This document shows positions 13,042 to 13,404 of a stretch of 13,404 nucleotides of DNA, in pieces; the stretch's first letter is position 1; every line of letters starts with the position of its first letter. A program made the position numbers and the translations under genes. A model generated the notes under the pieces. It worked only from the letters and a program-made list of their open reading frames with translations. It did not search any database and was not told the origin of the DNA. Where the stretch lies: assembly GCA_018819005.1 (NCBI GenBank), contig JAHJQU010000229.1, forward strand, positions 1 through 13,404, read 5' to 3'. The DNA comes from Pseudomonadota bacterium (GTDB lineage: Bacteria > Desulfobacterota > Desulfobacteria > Desulfobacterales > RPRI01).

Positions 13042-13404
13042 ATGCCGAATATTAATCTATATAAAGATGCGCATCTTGTTGTTTCAGCTATCAGGGTACT
13101 CGAACGTCGAAACTCCGTCCCCCCCTCCATAGATGATGTCTGCAATTTTGTTTCCTTTTCACTGGAAGAGGGGAACTATATTTGCCGGAAATTGAATGAA
13201 ACAGGAGTCATTGAAATTGTTGAAGGCGCTTTCGGTATAAGGCTTTTTATAAAAAATCATCTCGCGATAGAAGAAATTCCGAAAGATGCCAAAGTAAGCA
13301 GCATGGAGGAAGAATTAAAAAAATTTCAGGATTCAAGGAAAGAATTAACCCAAAAGGTCGCATCGATTCAGGCGCAACAGGCTGAAAAGCAAAAAAATCT
13401 TTTC
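13042..13404 (+). CDS. Winged-helix-like / coiled-coil hypothetical protein (partial, 3' end cut by the window)
   Basis: 121 codons are open from ATG 13042 to the window edge with no stop. Residues about 5-72 (YKDAHLVVSAIRVLERRN, then PSIDDVCNFVSFSLEEGNYI, then LNETGVIEIVEGAFGIRLFI) read like a small helical, winged-helix-type fold in which a short Ile/Val-rich strand pair follows the recognition-helix-like segment. From about residue 88 the sequence becomes highly charged and heptad-like (EEELKKFQDSRKELTQKV, then many Gln/Lys), suggesting a coiled coil. I do not recognise a named family, though similar short proteins seem to occur in Desulfobacterota. No SD is obvious. The start is supported by the mirrored motif 30 nt upstream. 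DNA binding is possible but unproven. A seven-C run (13119-13125) encodes Val-Pro-Pro in frame. Confidence 0.7.
   Translation, partial: MPNINLYKDAHLVVSAIRVLERRNSVPPSIDDVCNFVSFSLEEGNYICRKLNETGVIEIVEGAFGIRLFIKNHLAIEEIPKDAKVSSMEEELKKFQDSRKELTQKVASIQAQQAEKQKNLF

Noticed and set aside
12921..13145. 74-codon - strand open frame over the eno upstream region
   Set aside because: It overlaps the divergent promoter region and the start of the + strand winged-helix-like gene. It has no RBS and no family resemblance.
1..13404. CRISPR arrays, tRNA or rRNA genes, transposases, prophage genes
   Set aside because: Looked for on both strands by eye; no regularly spaced repeats, cloverleaf-like sequences, rRNA motifs or mobile-element enzymes were found.

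Overview
This window looks like a chromosomal segment of a diderm bacterium, most likely a Desulfobacterota (former Deltaproteobacteria) sulfate reducer or relative. The support is a Kdo lipopolysaccharide gene (kdsB), a RicT/PSP1 gene between holB and metG, moderately AT-rich composition, and intergenic gaps filled by palindromic repeats of a kind I associate with Desulfobacterales genomes. The lineage call is an inference, not a search result. Nearly all genes are housekeeping genes. The exception is one very large, divergent glutaminase/SIS protein.

Left arm, + strand (1-4935): a NusG-family antitermination paralogue, a single HU/IHF-type DNA-binding protein with its own promoter, the DNA polymerase III delta' subunit (holB, GTG start), the PSP1-family protein RicT, and methionyl-tRNA synthetase with a fused C-terminal tRNA-binding domain. 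The 308-bp holB-ricT gap holds no gene. It contains a small hairpin repeat and a 145-bp imperfect palindrome centred at about 2097.

Middle, + strand (5013-9572): kdsB (CMP-Kdo synthetase), followed after 6 bp by a 1269-codon protein. This protein has a class II glutamine amidotransferase domain and two GlmS-like SIS domains. It also has two insertions inside the glutaminase domain, lacks the GlmS C-terminal tail, and carries about 300 extra C-terminal residues. Its catalytic cysteine lies 71 codons inside the reading frame. Its last codons and stop lie in the terminal inverted repeat of a second palindromic element (9560-9685).

Right arm, - strand (9791-12863): eno (enolase) upstream of pyrG (CTP synthase), separated by about 150 bp with an inverted repeat and a short tandem repeat. 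pyrG converges on the giant gene. A divergent + strand gene starts at 13042 (winged-helix-like N-terminus, then coiled coil) and runs off the window. Between eno and this gene, the same 11-mer occurs in mirror orientation exactly 30 nt before each start codon.

Functionally, CTP from PyrG is the co-substrate of KdsB, and the GlmS-like protein plausibly makes or handles an amino-sugar phosphate for the envelope. The most unusual object is the giant GlmS-like protein; the palindromes and the mirrored promoter motif are secondary. I found no tRNA, rRNA, CRISPR array, transposase or phage gene.
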